A DNA stretch of 64,000 nucleotides from Alteromonas sp. LOR (GCF_000753865.1 NZ_JQFW01000050.1:116859-180858); one strand, 5' to 3'; shown: positions 7,942 to 17,204, counted from the first letter of the stretch. Translations and numbers: made by a program. The notes: a model not told the origin generated them from the letters alone.

Positions 7942-10247
7942 GCATGTTCACGCAAGCAAGGACACCACTCAATATCTCGTTTTTCCAAAAAACCAGAGTA
8001 CCGCTTATTTTGCAAAGTGAAGCGGCAGAATGTGGGTTGGCCTGCATGAATATGATTGCACAGTTTTACGGTGACAAACGAGACCTCAACCATCTTCGTC
8101 AATCCATGTCAGTATCGATGCGCGGGTGCACACTACTTGATGTAATGAGTATTGGTCAACATGTTGGCCTGCAGTGCCGTGCGCTAAAAATCGAAATAGA
8201 CCATTTGCGCCAGTTAACTTGCCCCGCCATTTTGCACTGGGAGATGAAACATTTCGTTGTGTTAACCCACGTTGATAATAACAGAGTCACTATCAACGAC
8301 CCCGCACAGGGAAAGCGTACTTTGACGCTCAGCGAGGCCTCTAAGTCAATAACGGGCATAGCCCTTGAAGTCTCTCCTACTGACAGCTTTGCGCCAGTGA
8401 GTACCGCGCCTACGCTCACACTCAAAGACTTTTTCGTCAACGCTATTGGTTTCAAGCGCAATCTCGTTACGCTTATTGCGCTGTCCATTTTACTGCAGCT
8501 TTTTGTACTGGCCAGCCCGTACTATATGCAAACCGTAGTAGACGATGTGCTGGTTTACAGTAATGATGCGCTTCTCAATGCGCTAGCCCTTGGCTTTGCC
8601 TTGTTGCTACTTATTGAGATATTCACTTATGTATTGCGCAAACTACTCGTATTATCTGTGTCTATGCGCTTGCAGCTACAGCTTTCCGCATCCGTTTTTA
8701 AGCACCTTCTTTCACTACCTTTAGACTATTTTGCCAAACGCCATGTGGGAGATGTTGTCTCTCGATTCAGCTCACTAGGACAGATAAGAGAGTTTCTAAC
8801 TACTGGGGTTGTTACCGCTCTGCTCGATGGTTTATTAGCCGTTATCACACTGGTGGTCATGGCGGTGTATTCCATACAGCTTACCGCGTTAGTTGTTGGA
8901 GTAATGGCGCTGTATGTGGCCTGTCGCCTCGCCGTGCTTTCGTTTATGAAACGGTTAACAACAGAAAGAATTGGCTTAGCGGCAACGGAGCAAAGTCACT
9001 TCATTGAAAGTATGCGCGGTATTTTACCCATTCGGGTATATAACCAAGAAGTGCAGCGCCACAGTCATTGGCAAAACAAGCTTGTTGCCACGTTAAATAA
9101 AGATATTAGTCTGGGCAAGCTGAACATTGGCAATGACGCAGTGAACAAAACCATGTTTGGCCTTGAGAATCTTGCGGTTATTTATGCCGGCGCTCTGCTT
9201 GTGATTGACAGCACCATGAGCATTGGAATGCTATTGGCTTTTATTGCCTACAAAGTTCGCTTTACCAGCGCCGTAGATGGCGCCATCAATAGCATTATTG
9301 AATTTAAGATGCTGAGCGTTCACTTTACTCGCTTGGGCGATATTGTGCTAACTAAACCCGCCACTCACTCCCTTGGGGCTTCGGCAGAGCTTTATCCTCA
9401 GAGCCACCAACCTCAAAAACGTGAAGCACTCGATAACTCCAAAGCCAGTGGTATTAAAGCCAGCTGTATAGAAACAGCGCAAGCTGAAACATCGAGAAGC
9501 GCGAGCATTACTTTAGACAGTCCGACTAGCACAAAGAGTCGCAGCACGGCGCTACTGACGAAAAACCTGAGTTTTCAGTACAGCGAAGCAAGTGAGCCTG
9601 TTTTCAAACACATTAATTTAGCGGTGCACCGCGGCGACATTATTGCCATTACCGGAGACAGTGGCAGCGGAAAAAGCACGCTTATCAAATGCCTTATGGG
9701 GCTATACGCACCCTCTGGAGGTAGTGTTAGCCACCAGCATCACAATACGCAGCATGAAAGGTGCAAGATAGCCTCTGTGTTACAAGAGGACACCCTTTTA
9801 AATGGCAGCATTGCCGATAACATCAGCTGCTTTTCAGAAACGCCCTGTTTAGAGCAGATTATTCATGCCGCTCAGCTAGCCTGTATTCACGATGAAATAG
9901 CGTCGATGCCTATGCAATATCACTCATTGGTGGGAGATATGGGGAGTAGTTTAAGCGGCGGACAAAAACAGCGCCTATTGCTAGCTCGAGCCCTTTACCA
10001 ATGCCCAGACATTTTATTTTTAGATGAAGCAAGTAGCCATCTCGATATGGCAAACGAGGAAAGCATTAATCGCCATCTTAGCGCGCTGAATATCACTCGT
10101 ATTATGGTTGCACATCGCCCTCAATCGATCGCCATTGCAGATACCGTTTACCGATTAACACATACCAGTTTACAGCTTTTACCACCCTCAACTGAAGAAA
10201 CAAAGCCTATAGAAAATCCCATGGAGAACACCGATGAAAATACATGA
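7938..10247 (+). CDS. Peptidase-containing ABC transporter (C39, CvaB/LagD type)
   Basis: Cleaves the leader of a Gly-Gly-type precursor and exports the core peptide. Order in the 769 residues: an N-terminal C39 cysteine peptidase (about 20-145) with Gln26, Cys32 (SEAAECGLAC), His105 (MKHFVVL) and Asp121 (NDPAQG); a six-helix membrane domain (about 165-450); an ATPase domain with Walker A GDSGSGKS (573-580), signature LSGGQ (672-676), Walker B LFLDEASSHLD and switch His (VAHRP). All catalytic residues are present. An unusual Ser/Thr/Gln-rich linker of about 65 residues (473-538) separates membrane and ATPase domains. Overlaps both neighbours (4 nt and 14 nt), so it sits in one operon. Confidence 0.95.
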   Translation: MSMFTQARTPLNISFFQKTRVPLILQSEAAECGLACMNMIAQFYGDKRDLNHLRQSMSVSMRGCTLLDVMSIGQHVGLQCRALKIEIDHLRQLTCPAILHWEMKHFVVLTHVDNNRVTINDPAQGKRTLTLSEASKSITGIALEVSPTDSFAPVSTAPTLTLKDFFVNAIGFKRNLVTLIALSILLQLFVLASPYYMQTVVDDVLVYSNDALLNALALGFALLLLIEIFTYVLRKLLVLSVSMRLQLQLSASVFKHLLSLPLDYFAKRHVGDVVSRFSSLGQIREFLTTGVVTALLDGLLAVITLVVMAVYSIQLTALVVGVMALYVACRLAVLSFMKRLTTERIGLAATEQSHFIESMRGILPIRVYNQEVQRHSHWQNKLVATLNKDISLGKLNIGNDAVNKTMFGLENLAVIYAGALLVIDSTMSIGMLLAFIAYKVRFTSAVDGAINSIIEFKMLSVHFTRLGDIVLTKPATHSLGASAELYPQSHQPQKREALDNSKASGIKASCIETAQAETSRSASITLDSPTSTKSRSTALLTKNLSFQYSEASEPVFKHINLAVHRGDIIAITGDSGSGKSTLIKCLMGLYAPSGGSVSHQHHNTQHERCKIASVLQEDTLLNGSIADNISCFSETPCLEQIIHAAQLACIHDEIASMPMQYHSLVGDMGSSLSGGQKQRLLLARALYQCPDILFLDEASSHLDMANEESINRHLSALNITRIMVAHRPQSIAIADTVYRLTHTSLQLLPPSTEETKPIENPMENTDENT

Positions 10248-10545
10248 AGTAAGAGAAAGCAACGTCCTAATGACCGAATCTGAGCGAATGCAGGTTGAGG
10301 CCCAGGGCATTACGTCAAGCGGCACACTTATCCCTATAAAATGTTTGTCAAAACGAGAGCTTCAGGTTGTTCACAAAATAATGGGGGGATGCTCGAACAA
10401 GCTGATTGCAGATCAGCTGTTTATCAGTGAGCGAACGGTGAAATTTCACTGCGCCAATATTTATAAAAAGCTCAATATCACCAGTCGGACTGCACTTATC
10501 GCTGGCTGCTTCAGAACCCTTTACCGCGAAGTTGTCTCGCACTAG
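10234..10545 (+). CDS. Small LuxR/GerE-type DNA-binding regulator
   Basis: Predicted transcription factor of 103 residues made almost only of a LuxR-type helix-turn-helix (about 38-93: LSKRELQVVHKI, ISERTVKFHCANIYKKL). It has no receiver or autoinducer domain, so any signal input must come from another protein or from its short N-terminal part. It starts inside the exporter gene, with GGAG 7 nt before ATG, and lies just before the precursor gene. It is therefore a likely cluster-specific regulator of peptide production. Its target site is not evident. Confidence 0.85.
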   Translation: MKIHEVRESNVLMTESERMQVEAQGITSSGTLIPIKCLSKRELQVVHKIMGGCSNKLIADQLFISERTVKFHCANIYKKLNITSRTALIAGCFRTLYREVVSH

Positions 10546-10591
10546 CGCGACGACCTCATTTTAAACCACGCTAATACAAGGAGCGTAACCA

Positions 10592-10786
10592 ATGAAAGAC
10601 CAACAACAAGCCGTAACACTAGCAGAAGAGCAACTATTTGTTGTATCAGGCGGCCGGACATATCAAGGTGAAGGTGTAAAACCACCCACCTTTAGTTTAC
10701 CCAGTCTGCCGATTTATAAGGAGCCGGTTTATATCACCATGGCTATTGGTGAAGGCGGCGGTACCTTACCGGATATACTTGCCTAA
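10592..10786 (+). CDS. RiPP precursor peptide with double-glycine leader
   Basis: 64-residue peptide. The leader (1-21) ends in EEQLFVVSGG-R, which fits the Gly-Gly leader (ELxxVxGG) cut by C39 exporters. The predicted core (22-64, 43 residues) is rich in Pro, Gly, Thr, Ser and Glu and contains PPTFSLPSLPIYKEP and EGGGTLPD. It has several Thr/Ser donors and Glu/Asp acceptors for macrolactone or macrolactam rings, and no Cys. TFSLPS recalls the TFKYPS core of microviridins, but the PFFARFL leader motif is absent. AGGAG lies 10 nt upstream. Its place between a C39 exporter and an ATP-grasp enzyme is the main support. The chemistry is inferred. Confidence 0.8.
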   Translation: MKDQQQAVTLAEEQLFVVSGGRTYQGEGVKPPTFSLPSLPIYKEPVYITMAIGEGGGTLPDILA

Positions 10787-10799
10787 CCCTACGTAATAC

Positions 10800-10841
10800 C
10801 TGCCTAACTGCGTTCAAGTTGTTGTAAGCGCAGCTAGGCAG
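10800..10841 (+). promoter_or_regulatory. Hairpin just after the precursor gene
   Basis: 13-bp stem (CTGCCTAACTGCG / CGCAGCTAGGCAG, one mismatch) with a 16-nt loop, 14 nt after the precursor stop and without a T-run. It may stabilise the precursor mRNA 3' end or partly end transcription, so that precursor is made in excess over the ligase. Confidence 0.5.
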
Positions 10842-10895
10842 TAACCAATGCGCTGAATTGTGCAGCCATTTGCAACACTTGATTGCTGCAGTTAA

Positions 10896-10947
10896 ATGCT
10901 TCACTTAGAAGCTGCACTTAGATGTTCCACTTAAATGCCGCTCTTGA
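10896..10947 (+). repeat. Degenerate 13-bp tandem repeat (4 units)
   Basis: Units start at 10896, 10909, 10922 and 10935, with consensus near ATGCTKCACTTAG. They lie between the precursor and the ATP-grasp gene. An upstream in-frame ATG at 10922 falls inside the repeat, which argues against it as the ligase start. Confidence 0.75.
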
Positions 10948-11041
10948 ATGCATGAGTTTACGCAGGTATCGACGCAAAAAAGGGCGTGATGCACGTGATA
11001 TTTTTCAGCGCTTTTACATTTTCATGCAAAAAGGAAATCGC

Positions 11042-11998
11042 ATGTACATTGGACTTATTGGCGACGAGAACGACCCGCAGCTCATTCATTTGGCGAGCGC
11101 GCTTACCCAACAAAACACACCCTATTTCATTGCTAATACTGCCTATTTTGGCAGCCAGTGGACCATTAGTTTTGACCCCGATTGCAACGAAGGCTATCTG
11201 CATTTTGCATCGCCTCGGCTTATACCCAAACAAAGGGTGATGTTTTCAGAGATAAAGGCGGTGTACTGGCACCAGTACATTCCTACAAAGACCATGACAG
11301 CAGACCCAGGTTCTTCCTCAGCACCTAAAAACCTGCAACAAACATCTGCACAAGCCATGTGGATTGAACAAGAGTTGTCGAGCACACTTTTATGCTGGTT
11401 TACATACCATGGCACCAGATGGGTAAACTCTATAGACGCCGTTCGCTCGCATCAATGCAAACCCATGCAGTTGAGTATTGCGTCGCAGCAAGGAGCGAAT
11501 ATCCCCTACTCTTTCGTGGGCAATGCGCCTGAGGCTGCTGCGCAATTTTGCAGTAATTTGCAGGAGGTCGTTTATAAACCGGTACGGGGCGGCAAAGTAG
11601 CTCAGTTTGTTAATAAAACAGAACATCTTCGACCGTTGCTGACAACCTTGCTATCGCAGCGTCCGGTTACTTTTCAAAAATATATCAGCGGTACAAATAT
11701 TAGAAGCTACGTATTAGGTAATGAAGTACTTAGTGTGCGCATCGACTCAGATGAGTTGGATTACAGAAACGACGATGGTGCAACGCCGGTAATTACAGTG
11801 ATACCCCAACACATCAAACGCTTAGCGGTAAGAATATGCAAGGCACTTGGCATGTATTGGTGCGCTATTGATTGGCGCAAGACCAACAAAGATACTTACT
11901 TTTTCTTAGAAGCGAACCCGAGCCCTTTTTACCTAAAAGTAGAGCGCGACACTGGCTTAGACATCACGGGTAGGCTGTTAAACTTGTTAACTATGTAG
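11042..11998 (+). CDS. ATP-grasp peptide ligase, graspetide (MvdC/MvdD-like) family
   Basis: Predicted to activate Glu/Asp side chains of the precursor as acyl-phosphates and join them to Ser/Thr/Lys side chains. With the chosen start it has 318 residues, usual for graspetide ligases. The N-terminal pre-ATP-grasp part (1-130) contains VYWHQYIPTKT. The ATP-grasp domain shows Lys179 (VVYKPVRGGK), FQKYISGTNIRSYVLG (211-226), Asp277 (CAIDWRK) and the metal-binding FFLEANP (287-293). Start at 11042 is chosen for AAGGA 7 nt upstream and a conserved-looking MYIGLIGDE; an in-frame ATG at 10922 lies in a tandem repeat. A RimK-like amino-acid ligase is the main alternative. Confidence 0.82.
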   Translation: MYIGLIGDENDPQLIHLASALTQQNTPYFIANTAYFGSQWTISFDPDCNEGYLHFASPRLIPKQRVMFSEIKAVYWHQYIPTKTMTADPGSSSAPKNLQQTSAQAMWIEQELSSTLLCWFTYHGTRWVNSIDAVRSHQCKPMQLSIASQQGANIPYSFVGNAPEAAAQFCSNLQEVVYKPVRGGKVAQFVNKTEHLRPLLTTLLSQRPVTFQKYISGTNIRSYVLGNEVLSVRIDSDELDYRNDDGATPVITVIPQHIKRLAVRICKALGMYWCAIDWRKTNKDTYFFLEANPSPFYLKVERDTGLDITGRLLNLLTM

Positions 11999-12071
11999 GT
12001 TGTGACATTGCTGTAGCTTATACCCGTCCGCAGGCATGTGTTTAGTCTATAATAGTCAAAGACCCAATAAA

Positions 12072-12098
12072 AACCCAGCTGTTAGCAGCTGGGTTTTG
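12072..12098. terminator. Bidirectional terminator between the ATP-grasp gene and hslU
   Basis: 9-bp stem (AACCCAGCT / AGCTGGGTT) with a 6-nt loop, TTTTGTT on the plus side and an A-run before it that gives Ts on the minus strand. It serves the two convergent operons. Confidence 0.85.
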
Positions 12099-12139
12099 TT
12101 AAGTTTCTCGTTAGGCCTATTGGCAGGCTTTTGCTTTAA

Positions 12140-13468
12140 TTACAAAATAAAGCGTGAAAGGTCTTCGTTATCTACCAATGTTTCTAGGTGGCTATTAACG
12201 TAATCGGCATCAATCACAAATGATTCGCCGCTTTTCTCCGATGCATCATAGGAGATATCTTCCATTAAACGCTCTAGCACGGTATGAAGACGACGAGCGC
12301 CTATGTTCTCGGTACGTTCATTGACCTGCCACGCCGCTTCTGCAATACGCTGAATTCCTGAATCGTCGAAGGTTACAGTTACCCCCTCAGTTTTCATTAA
12401 TGCAATATACTGCTGAGTAAGCGACGCGCTTGGCTCGGTAAGAATCCGTTTGAAGTCACCCACTTTCAGTGCCGATAATTCAACGCGAATGGGCAAACGG
12501 CCTTGAAGCTCAGGAATAAGATCCGAGGGCTTACTCATTTGGAATGCACCAGAGGTAATAAACAAGATGTGGTCCGTTTTTACCATACCGTGCTTGGTTG
12601 ATACCGTGGAACCTTCAACGAGAGGCAGCAAGTCGCGCTGTACACCTTCTCGCGACACGTCGCCAGAATTATTGCCTTCGCGCTTACAAATTTTGTCAAT
12701 TTCATCAACGAACACAATACCGTGCTGCTCTACCGACTCAATGGCTTTTTCCTTTAAGTCTTCTTGATTAACTAAGCGCGCCGCCTCTTCTTCAATCAGC
12801 AATTTAAACGCGTCTTTAATTTTCAGCTTTTTCTTTTTCTTTTGCGAACCAGACAGGTTTTGGAACATACCTTGAAGCTGGTTTGTCATTTCTTCCATAC
12901 CAGGAGGCGCCATTATCTCTACACCTACCTGTGGAAGCGCAACGTCAATTTCTATCTCTTTGTCATCTAGCTCACCCTGACGAAGCTTTTTACGAAATGC
13001 CTGACGTGTGCCGCGGTCTTCTACTTCTTCCTTGTTACCCCATGCGTCTTCTGGCGGTGGTAACAACGCGTCGAGAATGCGATCTTCAGCAGCTTCTTCA
13101 GCGCGGAATTTCACTTTCTTCATTTCATTTTCTTTCGTCATCTTCACGGCGATATCGGCAAGGTCGCGAATAATGGTTTCGACTTCCTTACCCACATAAC
13201 CCACTTCGGTGAACTTTGTCGCCTCTACCTTAATAAAAGGTGCGTTGGCAAGTTTGGCCAGACGGCGAGCGATTTCGGTTTTACCCACGCCCGTTGGCCC
13301 AATCATAAGAATATTTTTAGGTGTCACTTCTTGACGCAGCTCAGGCTCTAGCTGCATTCTGCGCCAGCGGTTGCGAAGCGCAATAGATACAGCACGCTTG
13401 GCATCTTGTTGACCGATAATATGACGATCTAACTCGTGGACAATTTCTCTTGGTGTCATTTCAGACAT
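12140..13468 (-). CDS. hslU: HslU, ATPase subunit of the HslUV protease
   Basis: AAA+ unfoldase that feeds substrates to HslV in the cytoplasm; part of the heat-shock response. 442 residues, close to the 443 of E. coli. The N-terminal start is typical ([24 protein letters not shown] has the family layout), Walker A is GPTGVGKTE, Walker B is [10 protein letters not shown], and the C-terminal tail ending SRFIL inserts into HslV. The variable I-domain (about 110-240) is rich in charged residues, with a lysine run. It follows hslV with a 142-nt gap, larger than the near-contact in E. coli. Confidence 0.98.
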   Translation of the reverse strand: MSEMTPREIVHELDRHIIGQQDAKRAVSIALRNRWRRMQLEPELRQEVTPKNILMIGPTGVGKTEIARRLAKLANAPFIKVEATKFTEVGYVGKEVETIIRDLADIAVKMTKENEMKKVKFRAEEAAEDRILDALLPPPEDAWGNKEEVEDRGTRQAFRKKLRQGELDDKEIEIDVALPQVGVEIMAPPGMEEMTNQLQGMFQNLSGSQKKKKKLKIKDAFKLLIEEEAARLVNQEDLKEKAIESVEQHGIVFVDEIDKICKREGNNSGDVSREGVQRDLLPLVEGSTVSTKHGMVKTDHILFITSGAFQMSKPSDLIPELQGRLPIRVELSALKVGDFKRILTEPSASLTQQYIALMKTEGVTVTFDDSGIQRIAEAAWQVNERTENIGARRLHTVLERLMEDISYDASEKSGESFVIDADYVNSHLETLVDNEDLSRFIL

Positions 13469-13610
13469 GAATAAACCCTTTTATAAAACATGCTCGGTCC
13501 GCGCGCTATGAAAACACCGACGTATCGGTTCGCGCAGTTAAAAAGTAGCAACAGCTTCGTTACTGCCAGTCTAGTGCACTACTATGCTGATAAATTAGTA
13601 CGCTATTAAC

Positions 13611-14135
13611 TTAGTAGTCTAGAACATCTACCGTCTGACTATGGTTAGTGAATACGCAAATATCGCCCGCAATGGTCAATGACTTTTCAGCGATGTCTTT
13701 AGCACTTAATTCGGTATTTTCTAACATCGCCGTTGCCGCAGCTTGGGCGAAGTTGCCACCAGAGCCTATCGCAATAAGATCGTTTTCTGGCTGAACGACG
13801 TCGCCGTTACCAGTGATAATAAACGATGCGGTCTCATCGGCCACTGCGAGCAGTGCTTCAAGCTTTCGAAGCGCCCTGTCGGTTCGCCAATCTTTGGCCA
13901 GCTCAACGGCCGCTTTTGTTAAATGGCCCTGATGTGCCTCTAACTTAGATTCAAAACGTTCAAACAGGGTAAATGCATCGGCGGTACCACCAGCGAACCC
14001 AGCTAATATTTTGTCGTGATACAAGCGGCGCACTTTACGAGCATTGCCTTTCATCACAGTATTTCCTAGTGATACCTGACCATCACCGGCCATTACCACT
14101 TGATTTCCACGTCGTACAGATACAATCGTTGTCAC
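13611..14135 (-). CDS. hslV: HslV, peptidase subunit of the HslUV protease
   Basis: Threonine peptidase that forms the proteolytic core with HslU. After removal of the initiator, Thr is the N-terminal nucleophile (TTIVSVRR). A GTG start at 14135 gives 174 residues and the canonical N-terminus; the longer reading frame upstream would bury the active Thr and is rejected. Conserved blocks [15 protein letters not shown] and [14 protein letters not shown] are present. Located between ftsN and hslU as in E. coli. Confidence 0.97.
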   Translation of the reverse strand: MTTIVSVRRGNQVVMAGDGQVSLGNTVMKGNARKVRRLYHDKILAGFAGGTADAFTLFERFESKLEAHQGHLTKAAVELAKDWRTDRALRKLEALLAVADETASFIITGNGDVVQPENDLIAIGSGGNFAQAAATAMLENTELSAKDIAEKSLTIAGDICVFTNHSQTVDVLDY

Positions 14136-14280
14136 GTTAATTCCCCGTTTTGGCTGGGAGTTGATGCCGCTTAGATAGAACCTGAGCGGCAGCAACTTAT
14201 CAATTCTATAAACCTTAAGTGGGGGGACGGTTTATAATTTCAAGGGGCTGGAGGGTTTGTACGCTTACCTGATTTATCTA

Positions 14281-14883
14281 TTATAAGTTCCAATACCAAA
14301 TTTGACAGGTGGCAATGTTGACTTTGCGAAGGCTGTGCTTCGCTTTTTCTGCATCTCGTTTAGACTCAAACGGACCTAAAATAACGCGGAACCAGTCTCC
14401 GTTACTTCCCGTACTTTGACGGATGAGCGCCTCTAAACCTTGAAATGCGATTTTCGCTTTCATTTCTTCCGCTTGGGCACGGGTTCTAAACGACGCGCAC
14501 TGCATAAGATAGCGCTTATCAGACTTTTCTTGAGCCTGCACATCCACCTCTACCTCATAGCCAGGCAGGGTTTTAATGTACTCCCACTCTTCTTCAGGTA
14601 ACTTGGGTAAGGCTTCTTCTGTTGGTGCGACAGGACGGGCAGCTTGGGTATCCACATCATCTTCAACGTTATCTTTAATTGACCATAAAAACACACCAAA
14701 GCCGAGGACAAGGGCAATAATTATCGCAATCCTAAAAACCGGAAGCGTATGTAAGCTTGGCGCACTCGACTGTCGGCTGCTCGCATGGCTATTGGCACGA
14801 CTATTGGCATTGCCTGGCGCTTTCTTGGGCGTTTTTTTATTTTTTTGTGAGCGTCCACGGGAGACGTAATCGCGTTGAGCCAT
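14281..14883 (-). CDS. ftsN: FtsN-like cell-division protein with SPOR domain
   Basis: Late divisome protein that triggers septal peptidoglycan synthesis. The 200-residue protein has a short cytoplasmic N-terminus with the FtsN hallmark MAQRDYVSRG, a basic stretch, one transmembrane helix (about 50-67: IAIIIALVLGFGVFLW), a short periplasmic linker, and a C-terminal SPOR domain (about 120-200) that binds denuded glycan. ATG at 14883 is preferred to a TTG three codons upstream because the family starts with MAQRDYV. It is shorter than the 319-residue E. coli protein, mainly in the linker. The priA-ftsN-hslVU order supports the call. Confidence 0.92.
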   Translation of the reverse strand: MAQRDYVSRGRSQKNKKTPKKAPGNANSRANSHASSRQSSAPSLHTLPVFRIAIIIALVLGFGVFLWSIKDNVEDDVDTQAARPVAPTEEALPKLPEEEWEYIKTLPGYEVEVDVQAQEKSDKRYLMQCASFRTRAQAEEMKAKIAFQGLEALIRQSTGSNGDWFRVILGPFESKRDAEKAKHSLRKVNIATCQIWYWNL

Positions 14884-14938
14884 AGTTGGCAATATTCCTA
14901 CATGTTGTCGCTAAAACACCAAATTTGGCATTTAATGC

Positions 14939-14983
14939 TATGTACTTTGATGATATGTACTGTGATGATATGTACTGTAATGC
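14939..14983. repeat. 15-bp tandem repeat (3 units) between priA and ftsN
   Basis: Units TATGTACTTTGATGA, TATGTACTGTGATGA and TATGTACTGTAATGC follow each other without spacing at 14939, 14954 and 14969. Small open frames crossing it are artefacts of the repeat. Confidence 0.8.
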
Positions 14984-15011
14984 GAATTTTAACGTATTGC
15001 TCGCTAACAAG

Positions 15012-17204
15012 CTAACTGAAATCTGTTGGGTCAATATCCACCGACCATCGCACTTTTGTCGCCTGAGGCAGTGCCTGCAAAAACGGCAGTGACTGGCGTA
15101 ATACGCTATGAAGTGGAGCCCGCTTGTTGTGGCTGCATATCAACATAAACCGAAAGCGCCCCTGTCGTTTTTCTATTAACGATGGAAAAGGGCCACTCAT
15201 TTCTATGTCATTGTTGCTCGCCGCAAACACACTGCGGCTTCCACTTAAAAAGGCAAACGCCAACGCACTGTCAGCAGCTTCACAGCGCACCACAAATTGA
15301 CTGATATAAGGAGGTAGCCCTGCCGCCTTTCGCTCCATTAATGCATGGCGGGCAAAATGGCCATAGCCGTTATTCACTAAATCTTGTAACAGCGGATGGT
15401 GGGGGTTGTGAGTTTGTAACCACATTTCGCCGGGCTTGCTGGCTCTTCCTGCACGCCCTGCAAGCTGAGTGACTAGCTGTGCTAACTTTTCAGGCGCTCT
15501 AAAATCGGCGCTAAACAAGGCACCATCGCAATCAAGCACGGCCACAAGCGTAACGTGAGGAAAGTGATGCCCTTTCGACAATATCTGAGTGCCAACAAGT
15601 AATTGATACTCCTGGCGATTAATGGCATCTAAGGTTTGATGAAGTTTATCCTTTCCTCGCACCGTATCGCTATCAATACGCACCTGCTTAACATCTGGAA
15701 ACAAAGAGGCTAGCCCGTCTTCCACTTGCTCTGTGCCGGTACCTGCGGTAACGAGGGACGCGCTGTGACAAGCTTCACATTGCCTTGGCATTGCCCTGGT
15801 GCCGGCGCAGTGGTGACACTGCAACCGATTTTGCGACTTATGCACGGTGTAAGGTCTGTCACATCGCTTGCAGGTTACCGTTTCACCACAGTGGTGGCAC
15901 AATAACGCAGGCGCATATCCGCGACGATTCACAAATACCAGCACTTGGTTTCCCGCATTAATATGCTGGCGCATGATGGTTAACAGCGCTTGTGATATAC
16001 CGTAATGCAGAGGTTGATCTCGCGCATCTAGAAGATGCTGGTGGGTATTCTGTGCACCACCTGCTCGGCGGGTAAGGTGTAAATGGGCGTACCGCCTACC
16101 TAAAGCGTTATTAAGGCTTTCTAAAGCGGGGGTTGCACTACCTAAAAGTAAAGGAATACTGTGTTGTTTCGCTCTCATCGCCGCCAAGTCGCGGGCGTGA
16201 TAGCGAAGCCCATCTTGCTGCTTAAACGACTCATCATGCTCTTCATCTACAATGATCATCCCTGGGTTAGCAAGAGGAGTAAAAATTGCTGAACGGGTTC
16301 CGATGACGATGCCTAACTCACCAGATTTTGCCCGCTGCCATACCCGCAGCCGAGCTTTATCAGAAAGCTGGGAGTGCAATACCCCAACATCGATACTGAA
16401 ACGCTTCTCAAAGCGAGACACGGTTTGTGGAGTCAATCCAATTTCGGGGACAAGTATAAGTATTTGTTTACCGGCTTGTAATAAAGGCTCGATGGCCTGT
16501 AAGTAGACCTCGGTTTTTCCGCTTCCCGTCACGCCTTCAAGCAAACTGACGGCAAATTTACCCTGCTGCTGATTAAGCGCTGCAATGGCAACAGACTGCT
16601 CGGTATCGGGAATGGGCTTTTCATCAATGGTTATGGTCGATAGCCATTCTTGCTCTCGCACTTCAGGCACTACATCAACCACTTCGGCAAGTGACTTATC
16701 TATAAGGGATTTAACCGCTGGCGCACCAAATAACTTTCGACTTTGCTGCGCTGACAAACTGGATTTTTGTAGCGCCTCAAAAAATGCTTTTTGTTTTGGT
16801 GCCCGTGTTAGTTCATCAGATGAAGTGTGTTCCCCCGTTTCAGTCAGCCGTATTCTTTCTTCTGGCAATACTTGCGCTGTTTCACCCTTTCTCAATAAAA
16901 CAGGAAGCATGGTGTGAAGCACTTCACCGGGTGCATGATGATAATATTGCCACAGCCACTGTGCCATTTTCAAAAGCACTGCATCTATGACGGGAGCTTC
17001 ATCAAGTACCGTCTCTATGGCCTTTAACTTATCGGCATTCTCTATCTCAGGAGCGTCTTTGTTTGGCTCGTCAACAACAATACCCACCAGCTTTCTTGGG
17101 CCAAAGGGCACGCGCACTCTCACGCCTGCGGCTAAATCGCAATGATAAGTATAAGTAAACAACTGTCGCAGAGGCACTGGCACCGCAACACAAATATAAG
17201 CCAT
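15012..17204 (-). CDS. priA: PriA, primosomal replication-restart helicase
   Basis: 3'-5' DNA helicase that reloads the replisome at stalled forks. About 730 residues. The N-terminal DNA-binding domain starts MAYICVAVPVPLRQLF; the helicase core shows Walker A GVTGSGKTE, Walker B DEEHDESF, and motif GSATPALES. A Cys cluster binds two zinc ions (CHHCGETVTCKRC, then CHHC and CEAC). ATG at 17204 is chosen over an upstream GTG because AGAGGTG lies 9 nt before it. Next to rpmE (divergent) and ftsN as in enterobacteria. Confidence 0.97.
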   Translation of the reverse strand: MAYICVAVPVPLRQLFTYTYHCDLAAGVRVRVPFGPRKLVGIVVDEPNKDAPEIENADKLKAIETVLDEAPVIDAVLLKMAQWLWQYYHHAPGEVLHTMLPVLLRKGETAQVLPEERIRLTETGEHTSSDELTRAPKQKAFFEALQKSSLSAQQSRKLFGAPAVKSLIDKSLAEVVDVVPEVREQEWLSTITIDEKPIPDTEQSVAIAALNQQQGKFAVSLLEGVTGSGKTEVYLQAIEPLLQAGKQILILVPEIGLTPQTVSRFEKRFSIDVGVLHSQLSDKARLRVWQRAKSGELGIVIGTRSAIFTPLANPGMIIVDEEHDESFKQQDGLRYHARDLAAMRAKQHSIPLLLGSATPALESLNNALGRRYAHLHLTRRAGGAQNTHQHLLDARDQPLHYGISQALLTIMRQHINAGNQVLVFVNRRGYAPALLCHHCGETVTCKRCDRPYTVHKSQNRLQCHHCAGTRAMPRQCEACHSASLVTAGTGTEQVEDGLASLFPDVKQVRIDSDTVRGKDKLHQTLDAINRQEYQLLVGTQILSKGHHFPHVTLVAVLDCDGALFSADFRAPEKLAQLVTQLAGRAGRASKPGEMWLQTHNPHHPLLQDLVNNGYGHFARHALMERKAAGLPPYISQFVVRCEAADSALAFAFLSGSRSVFAASNNDIEMSGPFPSLIEKRQGRFRFMLICSHNKRAPLHSVLRQSLPFLQALPQATKVRWSVDIDPTDFS

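Noticed and set aside
10896..10947. Tandem repeats as CRISPR arrays
   Set aside because: Units are 13-19 bp, contiguous and without spacers, and no cas gene is present.
10922..11041. Upstream N-terminal extension of the ATP-grasp gene starting at 10922
   Set aside because: The ATG lies inside a 13-bp tandem repeat and lacks a ribosome site; the start at 11042 has AAGGA and the usual family length.
14837..15092. Small open frames between ftsN and priA
   Set aside because: They are created by the 15-bp tandem repeat and have no coding features.
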